Shown in pieces: positions 21,966 through 30,912 of a stretch of DNA of 64,000 nucleotides (position 1 is its first letter; each line of letters begins with the position of its first letter). Position numbers and translations under genes: made by a program. Source of the stretch: Mycoplasma parvum str. Indiana (GTDB lineage: Bacteria; Bacillota_I; Bacilli_A; Mycoplasmatales; Mycoplasmoidaceae); NCBI RefSeq assembly GCF_000477415.1, contig NC_022575.1:248001-312000 (forward strand), in the 5' to 3' direction. The notes beneath the pieces were generated by a model. The model saw nothing but the letters and a program-made list of their open reading frames with translations, had not been told where the DNA came from and did no database searches.

Positions 21966-22862
21966 ATGAAATTAAAAAAGAAAAAATCTTTTTTAAAAGC
22001 GAAAATTATTCTTTTTGTTAAAAAAATAAAAGAAAGAAAAGATAAAAAAAGAAAACTTTTATTTTCTTCTACTTCAGCAGAAGATTATTTAGTGTTTCAA
22101 GATTTTTCTCTTTGAGCTGAAGAAGGATGAAGAAAGAAAAAGAGAAAATTACTTCTTCGGGAGATAAATTTAGTTTTTGAAAAAAACAAAATTTATGGAA
22201 TTATAGGGCCTTCAGGGGCTGGGAAATCTCTACTTTTATCTTCCATGACAAAAGGTATTTTTGGAGTAGAAGCTATTAAAAAATATGTTTGAAGGGGAAA
22301 AATTTTTTATAGAGGGACTGAAATTTTGCGCTCTTCCTTTCCAATTGAATTATTGAGAAAAAAAATTGGTTGAATTAGGCAGAGCCCAACTCTATTGCCT
22401 TTAACCATTAAAGAAAACATTTTATTTGCTTTAAGAGCTAGAGGATTAAATAATCAAGCTCTATTAAATAAAAAAATAGAAGAAATATTAAAAGAATGCG
22501 CTTTATGAGAAGAATTAAAAGATAGATTGGATACTTTACCCATAAATACTCTTTCAATTGGACAATCACAAAGATTATGCATTGCGAGAGCTTTAGTGCT
22601 TGAACCTGAATTGCTCCTATTAGATGAACCTACTAGTTCATTAGATCCAGCTTCTACAGCTAAAATAGAGCAATTGATTTTAAAGTTATCTAAAAAAATG
22701 ACAATTATTCTAGTTTCCCATTCACTTTCTCAAGTGAAACATATCGCGGATTATACAATTTTCTTAAAAGATGGAAAAATTCTAGAATCAGGAGAAACTC
22801 CTTCCTTATTTATATCTCCAAAAACTCAAGAATTACAAAACTTTATATTAGGTAAGTACTAA
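21966..22862 (+). CDS. pstB: Phosphate ABC transporter ATP-binding protein
   Basis: ATPase driving the phosphate permease; 298 residues. A 60-residue Lys-rich extension precedes the ABC domain. Walker A GPSGAGKS, Q-loop RQSPTLLPLTI, signature LSIGQSQRLCIARALV (ABC signature SIGQS rather than SGGQ), Walker B LLLLDEPTSSLDPAS and switch His in LVSHSL. ATG start. Forms an operon with the permease upstream; no phosphate-binding lipoprotein gene is next to it, and PhoU is not seen. Confidence 0.92.
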
Positions 22863-22868
22863 AAAAAA

Positions 22869-22889
22869 TTTTTAGGTTTTACCTAAAAA
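22869..22889 (+). other. Hairpin between pstB and the permease gene
   Basis: TTTTTAGGT and ACCTAAAAA form a 9-bp stem with a TTT loop, just after the pstB stop. There is no U run on the plus strand, so this may be a processing or stability element rather than a strong terminator. Confidence 0.45.
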
Positions 22890-22900
22890 TCTCAATTTAG

Positions 22901-24400
22901 ATGAGTCAAGCTTATTTTTTTAAAGAAGAAAAAAATCTTCTCGGAAAAAAACAATTATTTATTCTCTCTCTTTCTTCAATGATTGGCATTGGAGTGTTTA
23001 TTAAATCGAGAAATTTAAATGAATTAGCAAATTTTGAATTTTTGCCCATTATTTTTCTTTTTTTATTTGCAGCAATAATTATCTCTGCTATGATTTTTTT
23101 ATTCATTAAATTAATTCAAAATTCTTCCACAACTGGTAGAAGTTTTATTGAATGAGTAGAAAAATATTGCGGAAAAGATTTCGTAGCATGATCAGTAAGA
23201 TTTACAAAAGATTTTGCTCTTCCAATAGGAATTATTACTACTTCTATTTATTTACTCAAATGAATTGCTGGTACGAATTTTTTATGAGTTTGAGAGATAT
23301 CTGCCCTATCTTTAGTAATAGCTGCATTAATTATGAGTTTGAATGTCTTTTCATTCAAAATATCCGAAAAATTTCAAAGAACTTTATTTATTTTTATTAT
23401 TTTCTCTCTGTTATTTGTTGCAATTATGGGACTTATTTCAATCTTTCAGGAAACAAATTCAAACCCCAAAATATCAAGGAATAATGAAAATAAGCTAGAA
23501 GGTTTAAATAGTTTAAGTAGTTGAACAATTCTATTATCGGGTTTACCAGCTATATTTTTTATGTATGATGGTTTTTATTCTGTTCTTTCCTTAAAAGAAC
23601 AAGCAAAATTAAAAACATCATTTACAAAAATTATTCTTTATTCTCTTTACACCATTACAGCTATTTATTTATTAATTATTTCTATCACCCTTTTGGGCGA
23701 TAAAGAAAAAGGTTATTTCTTAAATTTTCAAATATTTAAAGATAAGAATTGAAAAGATGTTTTAACAATTCTGATTTTTTTAACTTTCGCTTCTAGTTTA
23801 AATATTGCATGTATGTGTAGTCAACAACAATTACTTCAATTACATTACAAATATGATTTTTCTGATTTACATTGAATTAGAAAAAGATTGTTAAATAGGG
23901 GAAAAAATCTAATGAATTTCCACTTTGAATGTAAATTAAGTGGATTATTCCATTTAATTAAAAATATGTTTATTTGTGTTTTTTTAATGTCTTTAATTAC
24001 TCAATTAAATTATTGAATTTCTCCTAGTAGTGCAGGAAGCATATTTTGAGATTTAAATGATATGTTAGCTGAACAAATATCTTTATTTATATTTGTTATT
24101 CTTGGGGCAGTTATTTGAAAAAGTAGAAATCAGAATAATTTCCGATTTTATAAGTTATTACATTATTTAGTTTCTTTCAGTATTTTTGGCGCTATTCTTT
24201 ACTATTTTCTTAACACTTTAATAGAATTTGCATGAAATACAACATTTTCATCTTTCATGAAAATTGTTTTATTTCTTGTAATGATAATTATTCCAGCTAT
24301 TCCATATTTAAAAACTATTTTATTTAGAAATAGAAGTGAAGGAAGAATTATTAGATTTAAAAGAGAAAATCAATTACTTAATAATACTTTTTCACAATAA
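22901..24400 (+). CDS. APC-superfamily amino acid permease
   Basis: 499 residues, about 12 hydrophobic helices. The first helix carries SSMIGIGVFIKSRN, the G-I-G-I/V-F unwound substrate-binding motif of amino acid/polyamine/organocation transporters. Short ORFs in other frames at 23.15-23.5 kb are shadows: the permease frame stays open with TGA Trp codons. ATG start. Substrate cannot be read from sequence; mycoplasmas carry several such proteins (MG225/MG226-like). Ends with NTFSQ and TAA. Confidence 0.87.
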
Positions 24401-24437
24401 AATTGTTTTATAGAGAATAATTAATATATAGTCTTTA

Positions 24438-24776
24438 ATGTCTTATCAACCTAGAAGGCCTTTAGATTCTGCTAGAAGAAAAATGATAACTAGACAGCAA
24501 TGTTCTGATTTAATCTCTTATGGAAAAATAATTACTAAATTAAGTTTTGCTAGAACAACTCAAAGATATTTTGAAAAATTAATCACTCTTTCTAAGGATA
24601 GTAATATTGTAGCTAAAAGAAAGGCTTATTCAATAGTTTTAAGAACTCCAAAACATACAAGACAACAATTAGTTCAAAAATTATTTGAAGAAATTGGTAA
24701 AAAATATCAAAACAGAAAAGGAGGGTATACCAGATTATTAAAAACTTCTAAAGGTTTTTTAATTCAACTAGTTTAA
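24438..24776 (+). CDS. rplQ: 50S ribosomal protein L17
   Basis: Large-subunit protein near the tunnel exit; 112 residues. Motifs of L17: RKMITRQQCSDLISYGKIITKLSFART, then GGYTRLLK near the end. Usually the last gene of the alpha operon right after rpoA; here it stands alone on the opposite strand, 3.8 kb beyond the end of rpoA, downstream of a permease and closed by its own terminator. Confidence 0.97.
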   Translation: MSYQPRRPLDSARRKMITRQQCSDLISYGKIITKLSFARTTQRYFEKLITLSKDSNIVAKRKAYSIVLRTPKHTRQQLVQKLFEEIGKKYQNRKGGYTRLLKTSKGFLIQLV

Positions 24777-24781
24777 AAAGT

Positions 24782-24828
24782 AGTTTTTTAGGTTAGGAGG
24801 GGTAAAGGCCCCCCCCTAAAAAACTTTT
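24782..24828. terminator. Long bidirectional terminator between rplQ and ptsH
   Basis: Outer arms AGTTTTTTAG (24782-24791) and CTAAAAAACT (24816-24825) enclose GGAGGGG opposite a C7 run, giving a two-part GC-rich hairpin flanked by T/A tracts. Suitable for ending rplQ on the plus strand and ptsH on the minus strand. Confidence 0.75.
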
Positions 24829-24830
24829 AA

Positions 24831-25091
24831 TTAAATTCCAAATTCAGAAAGTATTTTAACTATTGAGGTCGCAAGTTCCTCTTCATCTTCCCCTTCAATT
24901 TCAAAAGTAACCCGAGAACCTCCAGTAACTCCCAAAGACATTAAATTAATAATTGATTTAGCATTAGCTGATTTAGCATTAAATATTAAAAAAATTCTGG
25001 ATTTGTATTTAGAAAGAGATTGAACTAATTTAGAGGCTGGCCTCGCATGAAGACCTACTGGATCTTGTATTACATATTCAACAATTTTCAT
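24831..25091 (-). CDS. ptsH: Phosphocarrier protein HPr of the PTS
   Basis: Passes phosphate from enzyme I to sugar-specific IIA domains; 86 residues, family length. Active-site His in GLHARPASKLV and the regulatory Ser region in AKSIINLMSLGV, where HPr kinase would act. ATG start. Last of the minus-strand run from greA, 32 bases after rpsU. Implies sugar uptake by a PTS encoded elsewhere. Confidence 0.96.
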   Translation of the reverse strand: MKIVEYVIQDPVGLHARPASKLVQSLSKYKSRIFLIFNAKSANAKSIINLMSLGVTGGSRVTFEIEGEDEEELATSIVKILSEFGI

Positions 25092-25123
25092 AGTTTAAAG
25101 AATAATACTAAACTCCAAGAATT

Positions 25124-25294
25124 TTAATAAAATTTTCGCTTCATATCAGCTCTCTTTTTCTTTTCTTTTCTTTTTAATGCTGGTCTTAAATGATAAGCAT
25201 ATTTCATTGCAGTTCGCTTAATATCAAGAGATAACTTTTTAAATTCCACCAAAGCCTGTTCAATCCCCTGTTCTTTCACTTTAATAACAGGCAT
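25124..25294 (-). CDS. rpsU: 30S ribosomal protein S21
   Basis: Small basic protein of the 30S platform near the anti-Shine-Dalgarno; 56 residues. MPVIKVKEQGIEQALVEFKK at the start and a run of Lys/Arg at the end (KRKEKKKRADMKRKFY) are typical. ATG start one base after the rplS stop. Too short for most ORF filters but the family match is clear. Confidence 0.92.
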   Translation of the reverse strand: MPVIKVKEQGIEQALVEFKKLSLDIKRTAMKYAYHLRPALKRKEKKKRADMKRKFY

Positions 25295-25295
25295 A

Positions 25296-25682
25296 TTATT
25301 TATTTTTAATTTCTTTAGCTTTTAACCTTTTTAATTTTATCGGCAATTCTTCATAATCTCTCAAATAAGAAAGATAAGCTCTTCTAGATCTACCTGTTTT
25401 TACTTTTTCTATTTTTTGCACTAAAGGAGAGTGAATAAAATAGGATTTTTCAACTCAATGATTTTTTAATTTTTCCCTCAATAAAATATTTTCTCCTAAA
25501 TAACTTCCTCTTTTTCTAATTAAAATTCCACTAAATTTTTGAATTCTTTCTTTTTTCTTGTCATCTAGAATTCTCTCATAAACTAAAACTATATCTCCAG
25601 ATTTAATATTTTTAAACACCTCTGATTTAACAGGATCCCCTTGAAATTCATAAAAATATTTTTTTAACTCCAATAGATTCAT
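25296..25682 (-). CDS. rplS: 50S ribosomal protein L19
   Basis: Subunit-bridge protein; 128 residues. Motifs GDIVLVYERILDDKKKERIQ, FSGILIRKRGSYLGENI and, after a TGA Trp, VEKSYFIHSPLVQKIEKVKTGRSRRAYLSYLR with the conserved FPLHSP-like and RRAKLYYLR-like segments. ATG start one base after the upstream unknown gene. In most bacteria the order is rpsP-rimM-trmD-rplS; here trmD and a recognisable rimM are missing. Confidence 0.95.
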
Positions 25683-25683
25683 T

Positions 25684-26145
25684 CTATTTAGATTTTGATT
25701 TATTAAGTAATTTTTCTGTTCTTTCTATAAGTGGAGAATTATTTATTAACTCTAAATTGGTAGAACATAAAGATCTAAAAGTAATTTTTTTAAAGTCTGC
25801 CATTTCAGGGAGAAGTCGCAACAATATTCTTTTTAATGCTCTGTGAATTTCAGAACCTAAAAAAATGTAATGATAAAGTAAATCTCTATCAATTGATAAA
25901 AAATCTCTAGAAGCGCAATAATATCCTATTTCTTTTTTATAAGAAAGAATATTATCCATATATTTTCTATGAGAAAATAAGCTTGAATTTAATTCATCTT
26001 TCAACGGAAAGGTATAAAGAGACCAATTCTTTTTTAAATTAGAGATATTATCTCTTTTAGCTTCTTTTTCAGTAATAAAAATAGAAAAACAATCTGAACC
26101 ATCCTCATTTTTAAAAGAAGGTGTTGCTGAAATAGATATTTTCAA
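25684..26145 (-). CDS. Hypothetical protein between rpsP and rplS
   Basis: 153 residues from a TTG, tightly placed (1 base from rpsP, 1 base from rplS). No membrane segment; mixed alpha/beta composition, e.g. FSIFITEKEAKRDNI early and SEIHRALKRILLRLLPEM later, basic C-terminus ending NKSKSK. It occupies the slot where rimM and trmD normally lie, but no RimM PRC-barrel motif can be seen. A role in ribosome assembly is only positional inference. Confidence 0.78.
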   Translation of the reverse strand: MKISISATPSFKNEDGSDCFSIFITEKEAKRDNISNLKKNWSLYTFPLKDELNSSLFSHRKYMDNILSYKKEIGYYCASRDFLSIDRDLLYHYIFLGSEIHRALKRILLRLLPEMADFKKITFRSLCSTNLELINNSPLIERTEKLLNKSKSK

Positions 26146-26146
26146 G

Positions 26147-26389
26147 TTATTTATGTGATAACTTAACTTGAGCTTTTATCAATGAAAGAAGATTTTTAGT
26201 AGGTTGAGCTCCTTTAGAAATAAATTCTTGGTACATCTCCACATTTAATTGAAAATGATCTCTTCTTGGAATATAAAAACCTAAATTACCTAACTCAGCC
26301 GAATCTCTACTTCTTCTTGCATCCATCGCAACAATTCTATATATAGGATAATGTTTTTTGCCCATTTTTTTTAATCTAATTCGAACCAT
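26147..26389 (-). CDS. rpsP: 30S ribosomal protein S16
   Basis: Early-assembly 30S protein; 80 residues. MVRIRLKKMGKKHYPIYRIVAMDARRSRD and the later ELGNLGFYIPRRD segment are the S16 signature. ATG start shares its A with the TAA of the upstream unknown gene (TAATG), indicating translational coupling. Confidence 0.97.
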   Translation of the reverse strand: MVRIRLKKMGKKHYPIYRIVAMDARRSRDSAELGNLGFYIPRRDHFQLNVEMYQEFISKGAQPTKNLLSLIKAQVKLSHK

Positions 26390-27150
26390 TATAAAGTTGG
26401 TAGAATAGGTTCTTTAAAAGAACTTAAATCAAATAAATTTGGATCTTTTTCTTCCCATTCTTTAATTAAGTTTTCATTATATTTAAAAGATGTTTCCTTG
26501 CCTAAAGAATCAATTTTTCAGGAATTAAATATTTCTAAATTAGTATCTTTAGAGTTAAAAAATAGGGGTAGAATATCTAACTTTCTATTTAAAAAAGAAT
26601 TTAAATTTTTCATATCAGCAAGTGTAGCTATTGGTCTAGTTTTATTTTTAATTTCTTCTGGGTGAGCCGCTTTGTAACTTAATTTAGAAGCAGGATGAGT
26701 AAAAACTAATTTATTGTATTTTTCTAAAAGTCTTCTGTAATCATACTCTATTAAAGAGAGCAAAATTTGTCTTATTTGAAACTTTCATTCTTTAAAAGAA
26801 AGAGAATCTTTAGAAATTTTTTCTTTATCTGGTAATTTTTTATCTAATTTTCCGCCTTTTTGAAGCTCAAGCAATAAAGAATAAATTAACTCTCAATTTG
26901 TAGGAAGAAGAAATTTAGTTTCTTCTTTTAATTGTGAGAGTTTTTCTCAATTTTCATAAAACTCACTTAAAGATAAAAAATTACATGGCAAAACACAAGG
27001 TTTATTGGGAATTTCTTGAAAATAAAATATTCTACTTTTATAAAAAATAGAATACAGCCTAAGAGAAACTAAAACCCCATTAGAAGTTATTTCTTCTATT
27101 GAGCCTGCAACTAAAAGCTCAAAATTTAAATTTCTGAAAAAAGAAACTAT
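26389..27150 (-). CDS. Hypothetical protein between greA and rpsP
   Basis: About 253 residues in one frame that continues past several TGA Trp codons. No ATG/GTG/TTG near the 5' end: the frame opens right after the greA stop and ATA at 27150 is the likely start (a later TTG at 26991 is possible). Early hydrophobic-beta pattern (NLNFELLVAGSIEEI) then a mostly helical, charged body with LPTNWELIYSLLLELQKGGK and a Pro-rich end. No transmembrane helix. Its TAA overlaps the rpsP ATG. Family unknown. Confidence 0.7.
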
Positions 27151-27156
27151 AAAAAA

Positions 27157-27648
27157 TTAAAGTATTTCTAAGATTTTGATGTAATAACTTTTTTTCAAAC
27201 CTTCAACTTGGTAAGTTCCGCCTACAGGCTTTCCTAGAATAGTTTTAGCTATAGGAGATTCATTAGAAATTTTCATTTTCTCAGGATCTGCATCAAGACT
27301 TCCTAAAATTTCATAAACGTATTCTTGATTAGTTAGAGAGTGAAAAACTCTAACTTTAGAGCCGATTTCTACTACTTTTTCTCCACCAGTAACTCTTTTC
27401 TTAGTATCCCCTTTATCTTTATCAATTAAGGAATAGTTTTTTAGAATTAATTCAATTTCTTGTATTTTCTTTTCCAATTCATGTTGTCTTTGTTTTGCAA
27501 AATCATAGTCGGCATTTTCAGATAAGTCCCCTAAACTTCTCGCTTGTTTTAATTCTTCTAGTACTGCAGGTCTTTCAACATTAACTAAATGGGAAAGTTG
27601 TTCTTGCAGCTCCTTTAATTTAGCTTCCGTTAAATAATGTTTTGACAT
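27157..27648 (-). CDS. greA: Transcript cleavage factor GreA
   Basis: Rescues backtracked RNA polymerase by stimulating RNA cleavage; 163 residues. N-terminal coiled coil with the acidic tip in ARSLGDLSENADYDFAKQRQ (Asp-Leu-Ser-Glu-Asn), C-terminal FKBP-like domain with SPIAKTILGKPVGG. ATG start. First gene of the minus-strand run that continues to ptsH; divergent from trmD across about 60 bases. Confidence 0.97.
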   Translation of the reverse strand: MSKHYLTEAKLKELQEQLSHLVNVERPAVLEELKQARSLGDLSENADYDFAKQRQHELEKKIQEIELILKNYSLIDKDKGDTKKRVTGGEKVVEIGSKVRVFHSLTNQEYVYEILGSLDADPEKMKISNESPIAKTILGKPVGGTYQVEGLKKSYYIKILEIL

Positions 27649-27710
27649 TTTTTAAGTTTCCATTTATTATTTAATAAAAATATTCTTAACCAATATTAAA
27701 TTTTAAGTTA

Positions 27711-28433
27711 GTGGCGGGTAAAAGTTATTGCAAGAAAATAAATAGAGGTCCAAAAACGAAAACTAAAAGAAGAGAATTCTATTTTATAACTTTATTTCCT
27801 GTAGATATTACTAATTGATTAATACATTCAATTACTTTAAAAGCTATCTATAGGTCCAATATTTTATTTAAAATAATTAATTTAAGACAAGATTGAAATC
27901 AACAAGTAGATTTCACTCCCTATGGAGGGAGTAGTGGAATGGTAATTTCTGTAGCTCCAATTTATGATATTTTGGAAAAGCATAATTTATTGAATAATTC
28001 TCACATCATTCTTCTTTGCCCTAGAGGAGAAAAATTAACTCAAACTAAAGCTAGAGAATTAGAACAAATTTCTTCTTCTAAAGCGATTGTCTTTATTTGT
28101 GGGCATTATGAGGGGATTGATGAAAGAATAAGATATTTCGTTTCCGAAGTTCTTTCTATTGGAGATTACATAATTTCATCAGGAACTTTAGCAGCTTCTA
28201 TCATTTTAGAAAGTGTAGTAAGAATTATTCCTTCTGTCATTTCTAAGGAAAGCCTTCTTTCTGAAAGCTTTAATAATAGCGAATCAGAAGAAGATCTAGA
28301 TTTCCCCGTTTATGCCCCTCCAAAAGATTTTATGGGCTATAAAGTTCCTGATATCTTATTTTCAGGAAATCAAACAAAAATAAATAGTTTTAGAAAAGAA
28401 TCTAAAACTAAAAAAATTAATAAAAAAATTTAA
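27711..28433 (+). CDS. trmD: tRNA (guanine-N1-)-methyltransferase
   Basis: Makes m1G37 in tRNAs, preventing frameshifts; 240 residues. SPOUT-knot motifs: FTPYGGSSGMVI (family PxGGxxGM), IFICGHYEGIDERI (seen as CGHYEGIDERI), SIGDYIISSGTLAA, and a C-terminal Pro-rich docking PVYAPPKDFMGYKVPDILFSGN. GTG start gives a Lys/Arg-rich N-terminal extension of about 20 residues. Separated from its usual rpsP-rplS partners, which lie divergently just to the left. Confidence 0.94.
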
Positions 28434-28435
28434 AA

Positions 28436-28546
28436 GTGTTTATTCTTTCTCAGGCTTTAAAATCAGTTCCTCCTTGATTTAAAAAATTATTTATTTGTCT
28501 ATTTATAGTTTTAGTAGTTTTAACTATTATTAAAAGTAACCAATAA
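28436..28546 (+). CDS. Possible single-helix membrane peptide
   Basis: 36 codons from GTG, two bases after the trmD stop: FILSQALKSVPPWFKK, then a strong helix (LFICLFIVLVVLTII) and KSNQ. One TGA Trp. Followed by a clear terminator, so it would be cotranscribed with trmD. It lacks SecE motifs. Short and unrecognised, so possibly chance. Confidence 0.4.
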
Positions 28547-28561
28547 ATAGTTAAAAAAGAT

Positions 28562-28590
28562 TCCTTCCCCTTCGGAGGGGAAAGTTTTTT
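28562..28590. terminator. Bidirectional terminator between trmD and rpoA
   Basis: TTCCCCT (28565-28571) pairs with AGGGGAA (28576-28582) around a TCGG loop; GTTTTTT follows on the plus strand, and GGAATCTTTTTT on the minus strand. It can close both the trmD unit and the ribosomal super-operon ending in rpoA. Confidence 0.8.
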
Positions 28591-28595
28591 ACAAC

Positions 28596-29618
28596 TTAAG
28601 AAGAACTAAGAAGTGATTCACTTTCTCTAAATTTATATCCAGCTTCCTTTAATTTATCTTGGATTTCTAATAAAGCTTTTTTACCTAAATTTCTGAATTC
28701 AGATAATTCATCAAAACTATAAGCAACCAATTCAGAAACAGTATTAATTCCACTATTTTTTAGAATGTTATAAGTTCTTTGACTTAATTCTAAATCTTCT
28801 ATTGGAGAGGAAGAAATAGAGGAACTTTCTTCTTTTTCTTTTCTTAATTCTCTATCAGAACTATCTACCTTAAATAATGGAACATCATTTTGAGAGATTT
28901 TATTGAAAATAGAAACCAAAATTTTAGCAGCATATCAAATAGCATCTAAGGCTTTTATTGAACCATTAGTAGAAACACTTAATTTCAATCTATCGCTAAT
29001 ACCATATTTTGTAGTTTTTTCTTCACTAACCTTTCAATCAACTAATAAAACTGGAGAGAAAAGAGTGTCGATAGGAATTAAAGAAAGAGTATTTAATAAT
29101 TCTCTATTTTCAATCGAACTTCTATAACCTCTATCTACCATACAATACAAATCAACTTCTAAAGAAGTCCCTTCAACTGTAATTTCACAAAGCTTTAACT
29201 CAGGATTAACAATTTCGATTCCAGCAAAACACTCAATGTCTTTCGCTTGAACAATTCCAACCTTACTCTTTCTAATTTTTAAACAAGGTCATTTTTCGAT
29301 AGGCAGCTCTTTTAAATGTTCAAAATCAATAACTTTTTCATCAACTTTTAAAACTAATTTTTTAATTGCCACTATCAATTGAGTAACATCTTCAGCAACA
29401 CCTTTAATTGGAGAGAATTCATGAGGTAATCCAGCTACTCTTATTGCAAAAACCGCAGCGGAAGGAATTGAACTTAACAATAATCTTCTCAAAGTATTTC
29501 CAATAGTATTTCCAAACCCCCTTTCAAGAGGGTAGAAAACTACAGTAGCTGAGGTTTGAGAGGAGTCTAACACTTCACTTTCAATTTCAAAATTAGTAAA
29601 TCTATTGAAAGCTTGCAA
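28596..29618 (-). CDS. rpoA: RNA polymerase alpha subunit
   Basis: Assembly platform of RNA polymerase; 340 residues. N-terminal dimerisation domain with ERGFGNTIGNTLRRLLLSSIP and HEFSPIKGVAEDVTQLI; C-terminal domain with SQRTYNILKNSGINTVSELV and FRNLGKKALLEIQDKL (helix-hairpin-helix). Middle part contains TGA Trp codons but stays in frame. Last gene of the super-operon; its usual follower rplQ has moved away. Confidence 0.97.
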
Positions 29619-29645
29619 CTAAAAAATATTAAAGACTAAAAACAT

Positions 29646-30032
29646 TTACCTAGGTTTTTTACAGGGTGTACATCCATTATGAGGTAAAGGAGTTTTATCA
29701 GCTACTTCAGTAACTTCAAAGCCAAGGCCAACAATAGTTCTAAGAGCAATTTCTTTTCCCTTACCAATACCTTTTAAATGAATTGCTAATGCACTAACTC
29801 CTAATTCTTTAGACTCCTTACCAATTTTAGCAGCAACTAAATTCGCAACATAAGGAGTCGCCTTCTTAGTTCCTTTATATCCTATAGTTCCTGAACTTTC
29901 TTGAAGAATTACATTACCTTCAGGATCAGTTAAAGAAATAATGATATTGTTTATGGAAGTATGAATATGCATAATTCCACTTGAAACTGACAATTTTTTC
30001 TTTTTTGTTTTTGGTTTCTCTTCCGCAGACAC
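29646..30032 (-). CDS. rpsK: 30S ribosomal protein S11
   Basis: Platform protein contacting the E-site tRNA region; 128 residues. GIMHIHTSINNIIISLTDPEGN, GTKKATPYVANLVA and the C-terminal DKTPLPHNGCTPCKKPR are diagnostic. GTG start; the first dozen residues are a Lys-rich mollicute-style extension. Seven bases after rpsM. Confidence 0.97.
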   Translation of the reverse strand: MSAEEKPKTKKKKLSVSSGIMHIHTSINNIIISLTDPEGNVILQESSGTIGYKGTKKATPYVANLVAAKIGKESKELGVSALAIHLKGIGKGKEIALRTIVGLGFEVTEVADKTPLPHNGCTPCKKPR

Positions 30033-30039
30033 TATTTAA

Positions 30040-30528
30040 CTATTTCTTGCCTTCAATCTTTTTATTAGCTACAGTTTTTCTAGGACCTTTTCTAGTTCTT
30101 GCATTAGTTCTTGTTCTTTGCCCATGAACAGGTAAATTTCTTCTATGTCTTAGGCCAACATAAGAAGCTATTTCTTTAAGATTAGTCAAATCATCACTTA
30201 TCTTTTTTCTTAAATCTCCCTCTAATAAAAGTCTATCTTTAAAAAAACTAGAAATTTCTGGTTGTTCCCCTTGTAAAGATTGCAGTTTTACTATTGATTG
30301 CGAAAGAGAAGCTAGTTCTTCGGGCGTTAAAGCATATACTCTTTTTGTCATATATTCATGTACTTTTTTCTTTTCTTCGGCGGTAAGTTTATTATCAGAA
30401 AAAACCTTATTTAATACTCAATATTGAATAATTTTCTTAGAAGTAGTAATTCCAATTCCATAAATTTTTGTTAATGCAATAAATAATTCTTTCTTATCTG
30501 GTAATATAACTCCTAATATTCTTGCCAA
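30040..30528 (-). CDS. rpsM: 30S ribosomal protein S13 with an internal insertion
   Basis: Head protein contacting tRNA and the B1 bridges; 162 residues against the usual 120-125. [26 protein letters not shown] at the start and [29 protein letters not shown] at the end are canonical. The extra 40 or so residues lie between the two, in the helical arm around [19 protein letters not shown] and [15 protein letters not shown] start at 30528; the internal ATG at 30351 would delete the rRNA-binding N-terminus. Confidence 0.95.
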
Positions 30529-30570
30529 ACTTTAAATTACTAAATTAACTACCTATTTAAAGTTTAAAGT

Positions 30571-30684
30571 TTAGCCTTGTCTTTGTTTATGTTTTGCAAT
30601 CTTACAAATAACTCTAATTCTATTCTTCCTTCTAACAATTTTACAGTGTTCACATATTTTTTTAACGGAAGCTCTAACTTTCAT
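30571..30684 (-). CDS. rpmJ: 50S ribosomal protein L36
   Basis: 37-residue zinc-ribbon protein: [20 protein letters not shown] then [13 protein letters not shown]. The zinc ligands Cys-x2-Cys, a third Cys and His are all present, so this is the zinc-binding form. ATG directly follows the infA TAG. Confidence 0.96.
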   Translation of the reverse strand: MKVRASVKKICEHCKIVRRKNRIRVICKIAKHKQRQG

Positions 30685-30912
30685 CTATCTAACTTTAATT
30701 CTCTCTATTATCTTACCTTTTGTTAAATCATAAGGATCTATTTCAACAATAACAGGATCCCCTTCAAGAATATAAGAACTAAATCTTTTTAATTTTTTTG
30801 AAAGATGACAATCCATTATTTTTTTATTAGAAAGCTCTACTTTAACATTTTCGGCTGTTAACATTCGCACAACCTTACCTTCTAGTGAAAATTTCTGACT
30901 TTCTTTAGCCAT
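30685..30912 (-). CDS. infA: Translation initiation factor IF-1
   Basis: Blocks the A site during initiation; 75 residues with an OB fold. VVRMLTAENVKVELSNKK and VEIDPYDLTKGKIIERIK match the family, in which the segment is usually SPYDLTKGRI. ATG overlaps the map stop (TAATG). Relevant because the genome seems to use AUU/AUA starts, which initiation factors normally discriminate against. Confidence 0.97.
   Translation of the reverse strand: MAKESQKFSLEGKVVRMLTAENVKVELSNKKIMDCHLSKKLKRFSSYILEGDPVIVEIDPYDLTKGKIIERIKVR

Noticed and set aside
23152-23484. Extra ORF within the amino acid permease
   Set aside because: It is out of frame; the permease frame stays open with TGA as Trp and hydrophobic helices continue through it.
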